Positions 16,933 through 27,406 of a stretch of DNA of 64,000 nt are shown in pieces; the stretch's first letter is position 1, and each line of letters starts with the position of its first letter. A program made the translations under genes and the position numbers. The notes beneath the pieces were generated by a model that did not search any database, was not told where the DNA came from, and saw only the letters and a list, made by a program, of their open reading frames with translations. The stretch is from Aeromonas sp. FDAARGOS 1405 (GTDB lineage Bacteria > Pseudomonadota > Gammaproteobacteria > Enterobacterales > Aeromonadaceae): assembly GCF_019048265.1 (NCBI RefSeq), contig NZ_CP077311.1, positions 1,662,501 through 1,726,500 of the forward strand, given 5' to 3'.

Positions 16933-17304
16933 GGCGGCCATTTTTTGTGCGAGATCTCGCAAAGCCTTGTAAGCCATTGCTGATGACTCTTGCGGGTGAA
17001 TAACCACGCATGAATATATCTTACTGTTTTATAACAATTTAGTGGTGATGATAAGGCTGTTTTTTGTACTCTGATGTGAATGGAATTAGCATAAAAACGT
17101 TTTTTATTTTGTTTTTATGCGTAATATTTCAGTTGCAAGGACAAACACGGCGGCTTGTCTGCCGTGTGGACGAAGGTTGTAACGGGTAGCTGGTCGGTTG
17201 CATTGCTGCAATTGGCGCGCACTTCAGATGGGTCGCGAACTATCGGAAAGTGAAACAGAAGCTCGGCGTGGCCGGACTCCAATATGGAACATGCTATTTG
17301 CGAG
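16933..17304. other. AT-rich intergenic region with inverted repeats
   Basis: No protein gene is evident. The stretch is clearly AT-richer than its surroundings between 17000 and 17140. It holds a 10-bp inverted repeat (17089-17120) and a 7-bp inverted repeat acacggc / gccgtgt (17145-17167). A downstream terminator at 17305 points to a plus-strand transcript. Confidence 0.6.
17089..17120. repeat. 10-bp inverted repeat gcataaaaac / gtttttatgc
   Basis: Perfect 10-bp arms are separated by 12 bp of nearly pure A/T. It could be an operator or, as RNA, a hairpin. It lies 157 bp downstream of the ClsC-like gene. Confidence 0.6.
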
Positions 17305-17336
17305 GGGGTGACATGGACATGTCACCCCACTTTTTT
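17100..17336 (+). ncRNA. candidate intergenic small RNA
   Basis: A strong terminator ends at 17336. The only plus-strand gene upstream ended 370 bp earlier, so a separate transcript is plausible. A weak promoter candidate is TTGTAC (17064-17069), 17 bp, TAGCAT (17087-17092). The 5' end is a guess. No open frame or known sRNA family is recognised. Confidence 0.25.
17305..17336 (+). terminator. strong terminator without an adjacent gene
   Basis: A near-perfect palindromic stem (ggggtgacat / atgtcacccc) with a 4-nt loop is followed by acttttttgg. It reads in the plus direction. Confidence 0.75.
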
Positions 17337-17451
17337 GGTTCTTTGGCGAGTCTCGAGCCAATGAACGTTGGCCGCTAGGGGGCTGGTAAATAGCCTGACA
17401 CGATATGGACCACTCTCGACCGCATTGAATCTCGGCAGCCCAGGTTAATGT

Positions 17452-17487
17452 AAAAAGGCCCCCTTGCATTAGCGAGGGGGCCTTTTT
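17452..17487 (-). terminator. Rho-independent terminator of murA operon
   Basis: A stem of 16 bp (aaaaaggcccccttgc paired with gcgagggggccttttt, one wobble, loop atta) with A and T tracts lies 24 bp after the murA stop codon on the minus strand. It could also stop transcription from the left. Confidence 0.92.
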
Positions 17488-17510
17488 ATCGGCCAGCGAT
17501 CAGGGAAATA

Positions 17511-18785
<1,275 letters not shown>

Positions 18786-19043
18786 TCAGGAGGGCAATAG
18801 GAATTTACGTTCGCGTTTCCACTCGGCGTCGGTGAACGCCTTGATGGAGAGGGCATGGATGGCGTTGCTGGCGATCTTGTCCATCAGCGGGGCATAGATG
18901 GCCTGCTGCTTCTTGACCCGGCTCATGCCGTCAAACATGTCACCGACGGCGATCACTTGGTAGTGACTACCGTCCCCTTTGACATGGACTTCGGACAATG
19001 GTAGAGCCTCAAGGAGTATCGCTTCAATTTCAGAGACTTGCAT
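18786..19043 (-). CDS. ibaG: BolA family protein IbaG
   Basis: An 85-residue BolA-fold protein (E. coli IbaG/YrbA, acid stress). BolA proteins pair with monothiol glutaredoxins and bind 2Fe-2S clusters. The BolA signature is visible as [28 protein letters not shown] (residues 24-51, shown in part by the key His and Phe), then a C-terminal [14 protein letters not shown]. It sits between mlaB and murA, with its start adjoining the mlaB stop, exactly as in E. coli. Confidence 0.95.
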   Translation of the reverse strand: MQVSEIEAILLEALPLSEVHVKGDGSHYQVIAVGDMFDGMSRVKKQQAIYAPLMDKIASNAIHALSIKAFTDAEWKRERKFLLPS

Positions 19044-19315
19044 TATGCGTCCTCAGTTGTGAGCGGGGTTGACTGAAACAGCCCGGCCACCCCGTAGAGG
19101 TTGGCCAGGGTATAGAAATCACTGGAGGCGCCCACCAGTAGCGGTGTGGCGCCTCGCGCTAATACGGCTTTGGCCCATTTGACCAGCAGGGCCAGTCCGG
19201 CAGAGTCGAGGGTGGCGACGCCGCTGAGCTCGAGCTGGTCGTCCTGCCACCATTCGGCGCGGCGTTGCCACAGGTCATTGACCTGTGGCGCCTGCAGATC
19301 ACCGCTCAGGATCAT
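19043..19315 (-). CDS. mlaB: phospholipid ABC transport STAS protein MlaB
   Basis: MlaB is the small cytoplasmic STAS-domain subunit that binds MlaF and is needed for MlaFEDB assembly and ATPase activity. The 90-residue chain contains the STAS core [18 protein letters not shown], with the Asp-Ser-Ala phosphorylation-type loop. I chose ATG 19315 ([10 protein letters not shown]), which overlaps the mlaC stop as ATGA and implies translational coupling; a longer frame upstream is a shadow of mlaC. The gene order mlaF-E-D-C-B is conserved. Confidence 0.93.
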   Translation of the reverse strand: MILSGDLQAPQVNDLWQRRAEWWQDDQLELSGVATLDSAGLALLVKWAKAVLARGATPLLVGASSDFYTLANLYGVAGLFQSTPLTTEDA

Positions 19316-19947
19316 TTCTTGAGTACCAGCGGCTTGGCATTGTGTTCGTTGAGCTGCTTGATCACGGCATCGATGCCATTCTGGCGGATGAGGCCGCCCA
19401 GCTCGCTCTGCTTGGCGGAGAGCAGGCTGATCCCCTCTGCCACCATGTCGAAGGCTTTCCACTCACCGGTCTTGTTGTTCTTGCGCAGCTTGAACTCGAG
19501 GAAGATGTCCGGCTTGCCGGCCTCTTTCACGCTGACATTGACTGCGGTGATGTTGCTTGTGCCCGGTGCCTTGCCCGGCTCGACCTTGACGGTCTGCTTG
19601 TCGAAGTGGGCCAGCGCGTCGGCGTAGGAGCTCACCATGTACTCGGTAAAGGCGGCGACGAAGGCGTCACGTTGGGCCGGAGTGGTCTCCTTGATCTGGT
19701 TGCCCAGCACCTTGTATGCAGCGAAGCGGTTGTCCACATAGGGCAGCAGCTCTTCGCGGATGATCACCCGCAGGTGATCCGGATTGCTCTTCACCTGGGC
19801 CTGATCGGCCTTCAGGCGGGCAAAGGTCTGCTTGGCAGCCTGATCAACCAGCGCGTTAGGGTCGGTGGCATCGACTGCGGCCTGGGCAGACAGGGAAAAG
19901 AGCATGCTGGTCATCAGACCCAGCAGCAGGGCGATTTTCTTGAACAT
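19312..19947 (-). CDS. mlaC: periplasmic phospholipid-binding protein MlaC
   Basis: MlaC shuttles phospholipids across the periplasm between the outer-membrane MlaA complex and the inner-membrane MlaFEDB transporter. The 211-residue precursor has a clear signal peptide (MFKKIALLLGLMTSMLFSLSAQA, cleaved after AQA). The Tol-Tol-like MlaC domain follows, with TFARLKADQAQVKSNPDHLR and YDALAHF-type segments near residue 110. It lies between mlaD and mlaB in the operon. Confidence 0.96.
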   Translation of the reverse strand: MFKKIALLLGLMTSMLFSLSAQAAVDATDPNALVDQAAKQTFARLKADQAQVKSNPDHLRVIIREELLPYVDNRFAAYKVLGNQIKETTPAQRDAFVAAFTEYMVSSYADALAHFDKQTVKVEPGKAPGTSNITAVNVSVKEAGKPDIFLEFKLRKNNKTGEWKAFDMVAEGISLLSAKQSELGGLIRQNGIDAVIKQLNEHNAKPLVLKK

Positions 19948-19949
19948 GG

Positions 19950-20447
19950 TTACTCCTTCTTGCTGTCTGATTTGCTGTCGGAGGATTGGCTGTAGAGGAA
20001 CTTGCCAATCAGATCTTCCAGCACGATGGCGGATTTGGTGTCTTCAATCAGGTCGCCATCCTTGAGCATCTCGGTGCCCATCTCCTCATCGCTGAAACCG
20101 GGGGCCAGACCGATGTACTGCTCGCCGAGCAGACCGGAGGTGAGGATGGAGAGGGTGCTGGTATCGGCGAACTCGCCAGCGCTCTTTTGCATCATCAGGG
20201 TCACTTCAGGCACCTGGGTTTTCGGGTCCAGTACGATATCGCTGACCCGACCGACCACCACGCCGCCGACCTTGACCGGCGAACGGACTTTCAGGCCGCC
20301 GATATTATCGAAATGCGCGCGCAGGGTATAGGTTTCTCCTTCCGGTTTGAAGCTCAAACCGGCCACTTGCAGGGCCAGTGCCAGAATGGCACCGATGCCA
20401 GCCAGCATGAAGGTGCCGACCAGGAATTCTACTTTGCTGAACTTCAT
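19950..20447 (-). CDS. mlaD: phospholipid ABC transporter substrate-binding MCE protein MlaD
   Basis: MlaD forms a hexameric ring through its MCE domain on the periplasmic face of the inner membrane and passes lipid between MlaC and MlaE. The 165-residue protein has an N-terminal membrane anchor (about 8-28). A single MCE domain follows (about 38-116: YTLRAHFDNIGGLKVRSPVK, GGVVVGRV), with the hydrophobic pore-loop segment TSGLLGEQYIGL. The ATG at 20447 (MKFSKVEFLVG) starts the anchor; longer frames overlap mlaE. Confidence 0.95.
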   Translation of the reverse strand: MKFSKVEFLVGTFMLAGIGAILALALQVAGLSFKPEGETYTLRAHFDNIGGLKVRSPVKVGGVVVGRVSDIVLDPKTQVPEVTLMMQKSAGEFADTSTLSILTSGLLGEQYIGLAPGFSDEEMGTEMLKDGDLIEDTKSAIVLEDLIGKFLYSQSSDSKSDSKKE

Positions 20448-20454
20448 CTTTACC

Positions 20455-21234
20455 TTATCCAAACATGACTGCAGTGAGTATAAAATCCAGGCCGAGTACG
20501 GCGAGGGATGAGTGGACCACGGTACGGGTCGTGGCCTGACTGATCCCGGCCGAGGTCGGCTTGGCATCATAGCCGTTAAAGAGCGCAATCCAGGTAACCA
20601 CCAGGGCGAAGATCAGGCTCTTGATGGCGCCCTGCATGATGTCTTCACCCCAATCGACGGAGGCCTGCATGGCAGACCAGAAGCCCCCTTCGTCCACGCC
20701 GAGCCAGTCCACGCCGACCAGTTTGCCGCCGAAGATACCGATCAGGCTGAACATAAAAGCCAGCAGTGGCATGCTGATGACGCCAGCCCAGAAGCGGGGG
20801 GCTACCACTCGGCGCAGCGGATCGACCGCCATCATCTCGAGGCTCGAAAGCTGCTCGGTGGCCTTCATCAGACCGATCTCGGCGGTCAGGGCCGAACCGG
20901 CGCGGCCGGCAAACAGCAGCGCCGTGACCACAGGCCCCAGTTCCCGCAGCAGGGAGAGGGAAACCAGCGGCCCCAGGCTCTGCTCGGCGCCGAAATCCTT
21001 CAATACGTTGTAACCCTGCAGCGAGAGCACCATGCCGATGAACAGGCCGGAGACCAGAATGATGGCCACCGACTGCACGCCCACCACATAGAGCTGCTGG
21101 ACAAGCAGCGGGAAATGCTTGCGCGGTTCGGGTTTGCCCGCCAGCGCATGGAACAACATGATAGTGGCACGACCGACGGAGCTGATAAACCGCACTCCGA
21201 CCCGCCCCAGCTTGCTTATTTGACTTATCAACAT
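20455..21234 (-). CDS. mlaE: phospholipid ABC transporter permease MlaE
   Basis: The membrane permease of the Mla system, 259 residues with five to six membrane segments. MlaE family motifs are [20 protein letters not shown], the central [23 protein letters not shown] and the C-terminal [22 protein letters not shown]. It starts by overlap with the mlaF stop (21234) and ends 7 bp before mlaD, so the genes are tightly coupled. Confidence 0.96.
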   Translation of the reverse strand: MLISQISKLGRVGVRFISSVGRATIMLFHALAGKPEPRKHFPLLVQQLYVVGVQSVAIILVSGLFIGMVLSLQGYNVLKDFGAEQSLGPLVSLSLLRELGPVVTALLFAGRAGSALTAEIGLMKATEQLSSLEMMAVDPLRRVVAPRFWAGVISMPLLAFMFSLIGIFGGKLVGVDWLGVDEGGFWSAMQASVDWGEDIMQGAIKSLIFALVVTWIALFNGYDAKPTSAGISQATTRTVVHSSLAVLGLDFILTAVMFG

Positions 21235-22034
21235 CAGAGATCCTGTAGCAGATCGCCTGCCGGAAAATGAAACGGAACAGGACCATCGGGCAATCCTTTG
21301 AGGAACTGCTCGACTTCGGGATTGTGTTCCTCGCGCAGCTGATCCGGCGTGCCGTGGGCCACTACTTTGCGATTGGCAATGATGTAGGCGTAATCGGCGA
21401 TGCTCAGCACCTCTTTCACGTCGTGGGTGACGATGACGGAGGTGATACCAAGGGCATCGTTTAGCTCCTTGATCAGCTTGACCAGCACCGCCATGGTGAT
21501 GGGGTCCTGCCCGACGAACGGCTCGTCATACATGATGAGGTCAGGATCGAGCGCAATTGCCCGTGCCAGCGCTGCCCGGCGCGCCATGCCGCCGGAGAGC
21601 TCGGAGGGCATCAGTTTCGCCGCGCCGCGCAAGCCCACCGCCTGCAGCTTCATCATGACGATGGTGTGGATCAGCTCCTCCGGCAGGCCGGAGTGTTCCC
21701 GTAGCGGGAAGGCCACATTGTCGTAGACCGTCATGCCGGTAAACAGGGCGCCGCTCTGGAACAGCATGCTCATCCGCTTGCGCACTTCATAGAGGCGCGA
21801 ACGGGAGAGGGTGGGGATATCTTCCCCGTCAAACAGAATGTGACCGGACTCCGGCTTGAGCTGGCCACCGATCAGCCGCAGCAGGGTGGTTTTACCGATG
21901 CCGCTCGGGCCCATGACGGCGGTCACCTTGCCACGAGGAATGGTCAGGTTGATCCCGTCATACAACAGCCGATCTCCGTGACTGAAGGTCAGATCGGAGA
22001 TGGTGATCAGGTCATTGTTCAAACAATTGTCCAT
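21234..22034 (-). CDS. mlaF: phospholipid ABC transporter ATPase MlaF
   Basis: The ATPase of the MlaFEDB complex that maintains outer-membrane lipid asymmetry. The 266-residue protein has Walker [10 protein letters not shown] (42-50), the Q-loop LFQSGALF, the signature [20 protein letters not shown], Walker B LIMYDEP and the H-loop VTHD. It is the first gene of the mlaFEDCB-ibaG-murA transcript and lies divergently from kdsD across a 207-bp gap. Confidence 0.97.
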   Translation of the reverse strand: MDNCLNNDLITISDLTFSHGDRLLYDGINLTIPRGKVTAVMGPSGIGKTTLLRLIGGQLKPESGHILFDGEDIPTLSRSRLYEVRKRMSMLFQSGALFTGMTVYDNVAFPLREHSGLPEELIHTIVMMKLQAVGLRGAAKLMPSELSGGMARRAALARAIALDPDLIMYDEPFVGQDPITMAVLVKLIKELNDALGITSVIVTHDVKEVLSIADYAYIIANRKVVAHGTPDQLREEHNPEVEQFLKGLPDGPVPFHFPAGDLLQDL

Positions 22035-22241
22035 CCGGTGTAAATGAGGTGCGAATTTTATGGGCTAGTCTAGGTCTAAGCAACAGCAAGGAACAACTAT
22101 TGAACAGCCCCTGGACCCGTTTGCGCGACAGTTTTCTGTAACAAAGTGCGTCGCTGGGAGCAGGACTTGCCATCCGATTCGCTTATCCGGGCAGACTTTT
22201 TTATAATCCCGCAGCTAATTTCGGCCCGGAGCTGTGTCTTT

Positions 22242-23237
22242 ATGTCTGTAAAGCCTGAGAAAGTGTCTGAACTGTTCGATTTTCGTCGCAGTGCCCGCGC
22301 GGTGCTGGACACAGAAAAGCAAGCCATTGATGGACTCTATCAGTATCTGAACGACGCCTTCGACAAGGCGTGCGAGATGATGCTGTGCTGTGGTGGCAAG
22401 ATAGTGGTCACCGGCATGGGCAAGTCGGGTCATATCGGCAGCAAGATTGCCGCCACCTTGGCCAGCACCGGTACCCCGGCCTTCTTCCTCCATCCGGGGG
22501 AAGCGAGTCACGGCGATCTGGGGATGATCTCCAGCGGCGACCTTATCATCGCCATCTCCAACTCCGGCGAGAGCGACGAAATCCTGGCTCTGCTGCCGGT
22601 ACTCAAGCGCCGCGGCATTCCGCTCATCTGTATGACCGGCAATCCCGCCTCCACCATGGCCAAAGAGGCCAACGTGCATCTGTGCATCAAGGTGGAGAAA
22701 GAGGCCTGCCCGCTGGGTCTGGCACCCACTTCCAGCACCACGGCAACCTTAGTCATGGGCGATGCCCTGGCGGTGGCTCTGCTGGAAGCGCGCGGTTTTA
22801 CCGCCGATGACTTCGCCCTCTCTCACCCGGGCGGTTCCCTTGGCAAGCGTCTGTTGCTGCGGGTCGGCGACCTGATGCACAGCGGTGAGCTGTTGCCCCG
22901 GGTGGGGATAGATGCCACCATCAGCCAGGCGCTGCTGGAAGTGAGCCGCAAGGGGCTCGGTATGACGGCGGTGGTCGATGGCAATGGCCTGCTGGCCGGG
23001 CTCTTTACCGATGGCGACCTGCGCCGCATTCTTGACCAGCAGATCGATATCCATCACACCCCCATCAGCCGTGTGATGACGGCCAACTGTGTTACCGTAG
23101 GTCCAGAGATGATGGCTGCAGAAGCCGTCAAGCTGATGGAAACGAGAAAAATCAACGGATTACTGGTCGTGGATGAAGAGAAACGCCCGCTCGGCGCCTT
23201 CAACATGCACGACCTGCTGAAAGCCGGAGTAATTTGA
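22242..23237 (+). CDS. kdsD: D-arabinose 5-phosphate isomerase KdsD
   Basis: KdsD converts ribulose-5-phosphate to arabinose-5-phosphate, the first step of Kdo synthesis for LPS. The 331-residue chain carries a SIS sugar-isomerase domain (about 38-175: GMGKSGHIGSKIAATLASTG, ISNSGESDEI) and two CBS domains (about 205-330). The ATG at 22242 (MSVKPEKVSE) matches the family start; an earlier GTG frame is not needed. A TATAAT sits at 22202-22207, a probable promoter for the kds-lpt-rpoN run. The stop overlaps the kdsC start (TGATG). Confidence 0.96.
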   Translation: MSVKPEKVSELFDFRRSARAVLDTEKQAIDGLYQYLNDAFDKACEMMLCCGGKIVVTGMGKSGHIGSKIAATLASTGTPAFFLHPGEASHGDLGMISSGDLIIAISNSGESDEILALLPVLKRRGIPLICMTGNPASTMAKEANVHLCIKVEKEACPLGLAPTSSTTATLVMGDALAVALLEARGFTADDFALSHPGGSLGKRLLLRVGDLMHSGELLPRVGIDATISQALLEVSRKGLGMTAVVDGNGLLAGLFTDGDLRRILDQQIDIHHTPISRVMTANCVTVGPEMMAAEAVKLMETRKINGLLVVDEEKRPLGAFNMHDLLKAGVI

Positions 23238-23791
23238 TGCAAAACGTACCGACCCTCTATGGTCCGGTGACGCGCAGCCAGTTCGACAAGGCGGCGCAAA
23301 TCCGCCTGCTGGTGTGCGATGTGGACGGGGTGCTCTCCAACGGCCTCATCTACATGGGAAACAACGGCGAAGAGCTGAAAACCTTCTGCACCCGCGATGG
23401 TGCGGGCATGCGAGCATTGCTCAATGCCGGGATCGAGATCGCCATTATCACCGGGCGCAACTCCCGTATCGTCAGCGATCGGATGAAAAGCCTGGGGGTG
23501 GCTCATGTGGTGCAGGGGGCTGATAAAAAGCTGCCTCACTTCGAAGCGCTGCTGGCCAAGCTGGGGCTGACCCCGGAACAGGCTGCCTATATGGGCGATG
23601 ACACCATCGATCTGCCGGTGATGCAGGTCTGTGGGCTCGGCATTGCCGTGGCCGATGCCCATCCGCTGGTGCTGAGTCGTGCCGATATGGTGACCCGGCT
23701 TGGCGGTGGCATGGGCGCGGTGCGCGAGGTGTGTGACCTCATTTTGCAGGCGCAGGGCCACGAGGATTATCAGCCCGAGGCCTCGGTATGA
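23237..23791 (+). CDS. kdsC: 3-deoxy-manno-octulosonate-8-phosphatase KdsC
   Basis: KdsC hydrolyses Kdo-8-phosphate to Kdo. It is a 184-residue HAD-superfamily phosphatase of the small C0 type. Its HAD motifs are DVDGVLS (D28, D30), the ITGRNS loop, the lysine in ADKKLPHFEAL and MGDDTIDLPVM. The ATG overlaps the kdsD stop at 23237, and its own stop overlaps lptC by ATGA. The kdsD-kdsC-lptCAB order is conserved in gammaproteobacteria. Confidence 0.96.
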   Translation: MQNVPTLYGPVTRSQFDKAAQIRLLVCDVDGVLSNGLIYMGNNGEELKTFCTRDGAGMRALLNAGIEIAIITGRNSRIVSDRMKSLGVAHVVQGADKKLPHFEALLAKLGLTPEQAAYMGDDTIDLPVMQVCGLGIAVADAHPLVLSRADMVTRLGGGMGAVREVCDLILQAQGHEDYQPEASV

Positions 23792-24348
23792 GCAGACAGA
23801 CCCTGTTGTTTGCCCTACTGTTTCTGGTTGCGCTGGTTGCCTGGCAGTTGGGCAAGGTTGAGCTGGTGCCGGAGAGCGCCGTCAAAATCGAAAACTATCA
23901 GCCGGATTTTGTCGCCAAAGATCTGGTGACCACCCGTTTTGATATCAACGGCAAGCGCACCGAGCGGCTGGAGTCGACCTACGCCGAGTATTATCAAATC
24001 CTCGAGCAGGCCACCTTCGACAAGCCGGTGGTCTACATGTATGACGATCAGGGTGCCGCCGAGTGGAAGGTGACAGCCGAAACCGGCGTGCTCAACACCG
24101 GCGACAACGTCATCCTGCGGGACAAGGTGCATCTGGATGGTCTGCTACCTACCTCTTTCATCTCCACACTGGATACCCCCTATCTGGAGCTGGATCTGGT
24201 GACACAGGATGTGCGCAGCAACCGGGAAGTGAACATTCTGGGTCGGGATTTCCAGACCCAAGGGGTTGGCCTCAAGGGCCATCTGGACCGCAAATATTTT
24301 GAGTTACTGGATCAAGGCCATGCCATCTATTTCAATGAAAAACGCTAA
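23788..24348 (+). CDS. lptC: LPS export protein LptC
   Basis: LptC is the bitopic inner-membrane component that receives LPS from LptBFG and passes it to LptA. The 186-residue protein has an N-terminal membrane helix (about 5-21) and a periplasmic beta-jellyroll beginning about residue 35 (YQPDFVAKDLVTTRFDINGK) and ending near KYFELLDQGHAIY. It overlaps kdsC by 4 bp and lptA by 14 bp. Confidence 0.95.
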   Translation: MSRQTLLFALLFLVALVAWQLGKVELVPESAVKIENYQPDFVAKDLVTTRFDINGKRTERLESTYAEYYQILEQATFDKPVVYMYDDQGAAEWKVTAETGVLNTGDNVILRDKVHLDGLLPTSFISTLDTPYLELDLVTQDVRSNREVNILGRDFQTQGVGLKGHLDRKYFELLDQGHAIYFNEKR

Positions 24349-24862
24349 TCTGGCCCTCGCAGCCCTGTTGTTGTGTGGTGCGGTGACCGCCAAAGAGTCC
24401 GACTTTGCCGAGAAGGTCTATGTCGATGCCGTCAAACAGGTGGCCGAGATGCAGGACAACCGCATCACCTTCGAAGAGGATGTGACCATCAATCAGGGCA
24501 CCATCCGGATCAAAGCTGACAAGGTAGTAGTGACCCGTTCCGGTGAGAAAGGGGCCGAGGTGATGACTGCCTACGGCAAACCCGCCACCTTCTTCCAGAT
24601 CCTGGATAACGGCAAGCCGGTCAATGCCCACGGCAACACTATCCGCTACGAGCTGAAGAACCGTCTGGTGACCATCACCGGCAACGGTCAGCTCAAGCAG
24701 GAAGATAGCCAGGTCAATGGCGATCTGATCCGCTACGACATCGTCAAACAGAAGATGATCGCCGAGAGCAAGAGCCCGAGCCAGCGGGTCAAAACCGTGT
24801 TCCTGCCGGATCAGGTAGAGAATTTCGACAAGCCCGCCGACCAGAAGAAGCAGGGAAAATAA
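24335..24862 (+). CDS. lptA: LPS transport periplasmic protein LptA
   Basis: LptA polymerises into the periplasmic bridge that carries LPS from LptC to LptD. The 175-residue precursor has a signal peptide (MKNANLALAALLLCGAVTA) and a beta-jellyroll typical of the family (RITFEEDVTINQGTIRIKAD, then NTIRYELKNRLVTITGNGQL). The ATG at 24335 lies inside the end of lptC, as is common; longer frames upstream are shadows. Confidence 0.95.
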   Translation: MKNANLALAALLLCGAVTAKESDFAEKVYVDAVKQVAEMQDNRITFEEDVTINQGTIRIKADKVVVTRSGEKGAEVMTAYGKPATFFQILDNGKPVNAHGNTIRYELKNRLVTITGNGQLKQEDSQVNGDLIRYDIVKQKMIAESKSPSQRVKTVFLPDQVENFDKPADQKKQGK

Positions 24863-24865
24863 GCC

Positions 24866-25591
24866 ATGGCAGTGTTGAAAGCAGTGGGTCTGCAGAAGAG
24901 CTACAAGCGCCGCATGGTGGTGAGTGACGTCAGCCTTGAAGTGGGCACTGGCCAGATTGTCGGCCTGCTCGGCCCCAACGGGGCGGGCAAGACCACCTCC
25001 TTCTACATGATCGTGGGGCTGGTGCAGCGCGATGCAGGTCTCATCACCATCGACGATCAGGACATCAGCCTGCAGCCCATGCATGTGCGGGCGCGTAACG
25101 GCATCGGTTACCTGCCACAGGAGGCCTCCATCTTCCGTCGCCTGTCGGTGTTCGACAACCTGATGGGCGTGATGCAGACCCGCAAGGGGTTGAGCCGTGA
25201 GGAGCGTGAAGACAAGGTTCAGCAACTGCTGGAAGAGTTCAATATCACCCACATTCGCGACAACCTGGGGCAGAGCCTCTCCGGCGGTGAGCGCCGTCGG
25301 GTCGAGATCGCCCGTGCGCTGGCGGCCGAGCCGCGTTTTATTCTGCTGGATGAACCCTTTGCAGGGGTTGACCCGATTTCTGTGATAGACATCAAGAAGA
25401 TCATTCAGCATCTGAAAGATAGAGGCCTTGGCGTCTTGATTACCGACCACAACGTCAGAGAGACTCTGGACGTATGTGAGAAGGCCTATATCGTCAGCCA
25501 CGGCAAGATGATTGCCGAAGGTGCACCGGCTGACATCCTTGCCGATGAGCAGGTCAAGCGCGTCTATTTGGGCGATCAATTCAGTCTATAG
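24866..25591 (+). CDS. lptB: LPS export ATPase LptB
   Basis: LptB powers LPS extraction from the inner membrane together with LptF and LptG, which are not in this window. The 241-residue ATPase has Walker [10 protein letters not shown] (about 36-44), Q-loop YLPQEASIF, signature [16 protein letters not shown], Walker [14 protein letters not shown] and H-loop [11 protein letters not shown]. It starts 3 bp after lptA. rpoN follows after 65 bp. Confidence 0.97.
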   Translation: MAVLKAVGLQKSYKRRMVVSDVSLEVGTGQIVGLLGPNGAGKTTSFYMIVGLVQRDAGLITIDDQDISLQPMHVRARNGIGYLPQEASIFRRLSVFDNLMGVMQTRKGLSREEREDKVQQLLEEFNITHIRDNLGQSLSGGERRRVEIARALAAEPRFILLDEPFAGVDPISVIDIKKIIQHLKDRGLGVLITDHNVRETLDVCEKAYIVSHGKMIAEGAPADILADEQVKRVYLGDQFSL

Positions 25592-25656
25592 TAAGGGGGC
25601 ATGCCTTCATTTCCTTTGACGAGTGCCTCGCTGAACATAAGGATATCCCGACGTAG

Positions 25657-27096
25657 ATGAAGCCGACATTACAGTTGCGTCTCGGTCAGTCCCTGACCAT
25701 GACGCCGCAATTACAACAAGCGATTCGTCTGCTCCAGCTCTCCACTCTGGAACTTCAGCAGGAAATTCAGCAAGCGCTCGAAAACAACCCTCTGCTGGAG
25801 CAGGAAGAGAGCGAGGCGCAAGAGACCAGTCCGGAAGCGCCGGTCGATGCCAGCCAGCTGGATTCCAGCGATGCCATGGCCCAAGAGCAGATGCCGGACG
25901 AGTTGCCGGTGGATACCACCTGGGACGAGGTTTACTCTGCCGGCACCGCCCAGAGCGCGGGCCCCATCCATGATGGGGAAGATAGCGTCTATCAGGGTGA
26001 AACCACCGAAAACCTGCAGGATTATCTGCTGTGGCAGATGCGGCTCACACCGTTCAGCGATGTGGATGCCGCCATCGCGCTCGCCATCATCGATGCCATC
26101 GACGAATCCGGTTATCTGACCGTTGCGCTGGAGGATATCCAGGCTGCAGTCACCAGCGATGACGTAGAGGTGGAACTCGATGAGGTCGAGGCGGTACTCA
26201 AGCGGGTGCAGCACTTCGATCCGGTCGGCATTGCTGCCCGTTCTGTGCAGGAGTGTTTGCTGATCCAGCTGGACCAGTATGACCCGCAGACCCCCTGGCT
26301 CAACGAGGCCAAAGAGGTGATCCTCGAGCACATGGAGCTGCTCGGCAACCGGGATTACCGCACCCTCGCCCGCAAGACAAAACTCAAAGAGAGCGACCTC
26401 AAGGAGGTGCTGGATCTGATCCAGCTGCTGGAGCCGCGTCCCGGCAACGGCATCATCCAGAGCGACTCCCAGTACGTGATCCCCGACGTCACCGTGGTCA
26501 AGAAGGGCAGCAAGTGGGTGGTCGAGCTCAATCCAGACTCCGCCCCCCGCATCCGGGTCAACGAGACCTATGCCGCCATGGCTCGCAACGCTCGCAGCAG
26601 CACCGACACCCAGTTTATTCGCTCCCATTTGCAGGAAGCCAAGTGGTTCATCAAGAGTCTGGAAAGTCGCAATGACACCCTGCTGAAAGTGGCCAGTTGC
26701 ATTGTCGAGCAGCAACAGGGCTTTTTCGAGTATGGTGAAGAGGCGATGAAGCCGATGGTGCTCAATGACATCGCCGAAGCGGTGGAGATGCATGAGTCGA
26801 CCATCTCCCGGGTGACGACCCAGAAGTACATGCATACCCCCCGTGGTATCTTCGAATTGAAGTTTTTTTTCTCCAGCCATGTGAACACCGAAGGAGGAGG
26901 AGAGTGCTCATCGACCGCAATTCGCGCGCTCATCAAGAAGCTGGTCACGGCAGAGAATCCTGCCAAGCCGTTAAGTGATAGCAAGATCGCGGATTTGCTG
27001 GCCGAACAGGGTATTATGGTGGCGAGACGCACGATCGCTAAGTATCGCGAATCCTTGTTTATCCCACCTTCCAATCAGCGCAAACGCCTGGTTTAG
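25657..27096 (+). CDS. rpoN: RNA polymerase sigma-54 factor RpoN
   Basis: Sigma-54 directs RNA polymerase to -24/-12 promoters that need enhancer-binding ATPases. The 479-residue protein has the glutamine-rich region I ([20 protein letters not shown]), an acidic region II (about 50-110), the core-binding and HTH domains, and the C-terminal RpoN box [10 protein letters not shown] that reads the -24 element. The order lptB-rpoN-hpf-ptsN-rapZ-ptsO is the classic rpoN cluster. Confidence 0.98.
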   Translation: MKPTLQLRLGQSLTMTPQLQQAIRLLQLSTLELQQEIQQALENNPLLEQEESEAQETSPEAPVDASQLDSSDAMAQEQMPDELPVDTTWDEVYSAGTAQSAGPIHDGEDSVYQGETTENLQDYLLWQMRLTPFSDVDAAIALAIIDAIDESGYLTVALEDIQAAVTSDDVEVELDEVEAVLKRVQHFDPVGIAARSVQECLLIQLDQYDPQTPWLNEAKEVILEHMELLGNRDYRTLARKTKLKESDLKEVLDLIQLLEPRPGNGIIQSDSQYVIPDVTVVKKGSKWVVELNPDSAPRIRVNETYAAMARNARSSTDTQFIRSHLQEAKWFIKSLESRNDTLLKVASCIVEQQQGFFEYGEEAMKPMVLNDIAEAVEMHESTISRVTTQKYMHTPRGIFELKFFFSSHVNTEGGGECSSTAIRALIKKLVTAENPAKPLSDSKIADLLAEQGIMVARRTIAKYRESLFIPPSNQRKRLV

Positions 27097-27116
27097 GCAA
27101 ACAAAAGGATGATGTT

Positions 27117-27404
27117 ATGCAAATTAACCTGACCGGACACCATGTCGAGATCACCGAAGCTCTGCGTGATTATGTGAATAACAAATTTGCCAAACTCGAG
27201 CGTCACTTCGACCACATCAACAATGTTCATGTGGTGCTTAGCGTGGAAAAACTGAACCAGATAGCGGAAGCCAAATTGCACGTCAGCGGTGGCGAAGTGT
27301 TTGCCAACTCTGAACATGCCGATATGTATGCTGCGATAGACACCTTGCTCGACAAGCTGGACAGGCAGATCATCAAGCACAAAGATAAGTTAAATAAAAA
27401 ATAA
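27117..27404 (+). CDS. hpf: ribosome hibernation promoting factor HPF (short form)
   Basis: Short HPF helps ribosome dimerisation and inactivation in stationary phase by binding near the tRNA and mRNA sites of the 30S subunit. The 95-residue chain is of the short type, with the beta-alpha-beta-beta-beta-alpha fold: MQINLTGHHVEITEALRDYV, then KLHVSGGEVFANSEHADMYA and a basic tail KHKDKLNKK. It lies 20 bp after rpoN and 2 bp before ptsN. Confidence 0.96.
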   Translation: MQINLTGHHVEITEALRDYVNNKFAKLERHFDHINNVHVVLSVEKLNQIAEAKLHVSGGEVFANSEHADMYAAIDTLLDKLDRQIIKHKDKLNKK

Positions 27405-27406
27405 CC

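Noticed and set aside
17224..17469. Minus-strand 81-codon frame upstream of the murA terminator
   Set aside because: It spans two hairpins and has no family resemblance or ribosome binding site.
24332..26880. Long minus-strand frames opposite lptA/lptB and rpoN
   Set aside because: Shadows of strongly conserved plus-strand genes.
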